Below, piece after piece: positions 4,618 through 5,357 of a DNA stretch of 5,357 nucleotides. A program made the translations under genes and the position numbers. Position 1 is the stretch's first letter. Every line of letters begins with the position of its first letter. The DNA lies in the NCBI GenBank assembly GCA_021802595.1, contig JAJZRT010000312.1:1-5357 (forward strand), read 5' to 3'. The stretch comes from Pseudomonadota bacterium (GTDB taxonomy: Bacteria; Pseudomonadota; Gammaproteobacteria; Burkholderiales; Thiobacillaceae). Below the pieces are notes generated by a model. That model made no database searches. It saw only the letters and a program-made list of their open reading frames with translations, and was not told the DNA's origin.

Positions 4618-5357
4618 TTACTCGATTTTTGCACCGGCACGCACGGCCGTGATGGCATCACGGACGCGCTGTTGCTGGATCTGTTTGACGATTTCGCCCC
4701 GTACGGCATCCAGCGGCGGCAGCTTGGGGGTGCGCGTATCGTCAAGGCGGATGATGTGGTAGCCGAACTGCGTCTTCACCGGTTTCTGGGTGATCTCGCC
4801 TTTCTTCAGACTGGCCAGCGCCTCGGAGAACTCGGGCACGAAGGCGCGGCGGTCGGACCAGTCGAGTGCGCCACCGTTTTTGGCCGAACCAGGGTCCTGG
4901 GAATATTTCTTCGCCAGATCCTCGAACTTCGCCTTCTTCTTGTCGATCTCGGCGACCAGTTTGTTGGCCTCGGCTTCGGATTTCACCAGGATGTGATGGG
5001 CCCGGTATTCCGGCTCCATCGGCTCCGTTTTTGCCTTGTCGTACATCGCCTGAATTTCGGCGTCGGTGACCGGATGGGCTTTGACGTAGTCTTCCAGGTA
5101 GGCCTTGGCAAGCTGGTCCTTGCGGCGGATATCGAGCGCAGCGGCCAGGTTCGGCTCCTTGTCGAGTCCCTTGTCGAGCGCAGCGCGCGACAGCAGATCG
5201 AGGTTGATCAGGGACTCGCGGACGCGGGCTTCCAGCTGCGGGGAGTCGGGCTGGCCCTGGGCCATTTCGCGCTTGACCAGATCGCCATACAGGGCGGGGA
5301 TGGGCTTGCCGTCGACCACGGCCAGGGGTTTGTTGGCGGCGGCCGGGGTAGCTGCCG
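4618..5357 (-). CDS. Periplasmic parvulin-type peptidyl-prolyl cis-trans isomerase (PpiC/PrsA/SurA-like), 5' end outside window
   Basis: The protein catalyses cis-trans isomerisation of peptide bonds before proline and probably helps fold envelope proteins in the periplasm. About 245 residues are visible. The frame stays open to the window edge, beginning with an Ala/Pro/Thr-rich stretch and KPLAVVDGKPIP, which looks like the region just after a signal peptide; the true start is beyond the window. A GTG at 5319 could start translation but lies inside the conserved VVDGKPI, so it is rejected. A helical SurA-N-like region is followed by the parvulin domain at about 4741-5010: YRAHHILVKSEAEA, FEDLAKKYSQDPGSAKNGG, FVPEFSEAL and KTQFGYHIIRLDD, all hallmark rotamase segments. 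A short basic C-terminal helix ends at TAA. The hfq-like gene follows on the same strand after a hairpin. Confidence 0.95.
   Translation of the reverse strand, partial: AATPAAANKPLAVVDGKPIPALYGDLVKREMAQGQPDSPQLEARVRESLINLDLLSRAALDKGLDKEPNLAAALDIRRKDQLAKAYLEDYVKAHPVTDAEIQAMYDKAKTEPMEPEYRAHHILVKSEAEANKLVAEIDKKKAKFEDLAKKYSQDPGSAKNGGALDWSDRRAFVPEFSEALASLKKGEITQKPVKTQFGYHIIRLDDTRTPKLPPLDAVRGEIVKQIQQQRVRDAITAVRAGAKIE

Overview
The window is ordinary chromosomal DNA from a high-GC Gram-negative bacterium. The DnaK N-terminus, the GrpE, the RKER-type Hfq rim and the periplasmic parvulin all look like Betaproteobacteria, perhaps the Nitrosomonadales/Thiobacillus side. That placement is inferred from protein character, not from a search. 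Coding density is very high and no stretch over 300 bases lacks a gene. I see no insertion sequence, CRISPR array or phage gene.

Left part (1-1050, minus strand): the heat-shock chaperone pair grpE then dnaK, with dnaK running off the left edge. Each gene has its own heat-shock (sigma-32) type promoter with the same 14-base spacer. One lies in front of grpE and the other in the short gap between grpE and dnaK. No hrcA gene and no CIRCE operator is visible.

Middle (1100-4312, plus strand): a complete tRNA-Ser(GGA) gene with a strong sigma-70 type promoter. Only 24 bases after it begins a tightly packed three-gene unit: a soluble GT2 (DPM1/ArnC-like) glycosyltransferase, a TVP38/TMEM64 (VTT/DedA superfamily) membrane protein, and an ArnT-like GT-C glycosyltransferase. 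The VTT start codon directly follows the GT2 stop codon, and the third gene overlaps the second. Together they suggest a lipid-carrier pathway: a sugar is loaded onto undecaprenyl phosphate in the cytoplasm, carrier or carrier-sugar moves across the membrane with VTT help, and the sugar is transferred to an envelope acceptor such as lipid A on the periplasmic side.

Right part (4319-5357, minus strand): a periplasmic parvulin-type peptidyl-prolyl isomerase, cut by the right edge, followed by a small Hfq-family gene. This Hfq is divergent. It has a two-residue insertion in the loop before the second Sm motif and changes at RNA-binding positions. It also sits away from the usual miaA-hfq-hflX neighbourhood, so it may be a second Hfq. 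A GC-rich hairpin lies between the two genes. The Hfq gene and the glycosyltransferase operon converge with only 6 bases between their stop codons.

The most interesting points are the VTT protein embedded between a lipid-linked sugar synthase and an ArnT-like transferase, the divergent Hfq, and the likely read-through of the tRNA promoter into the glycosyltransferase operon.
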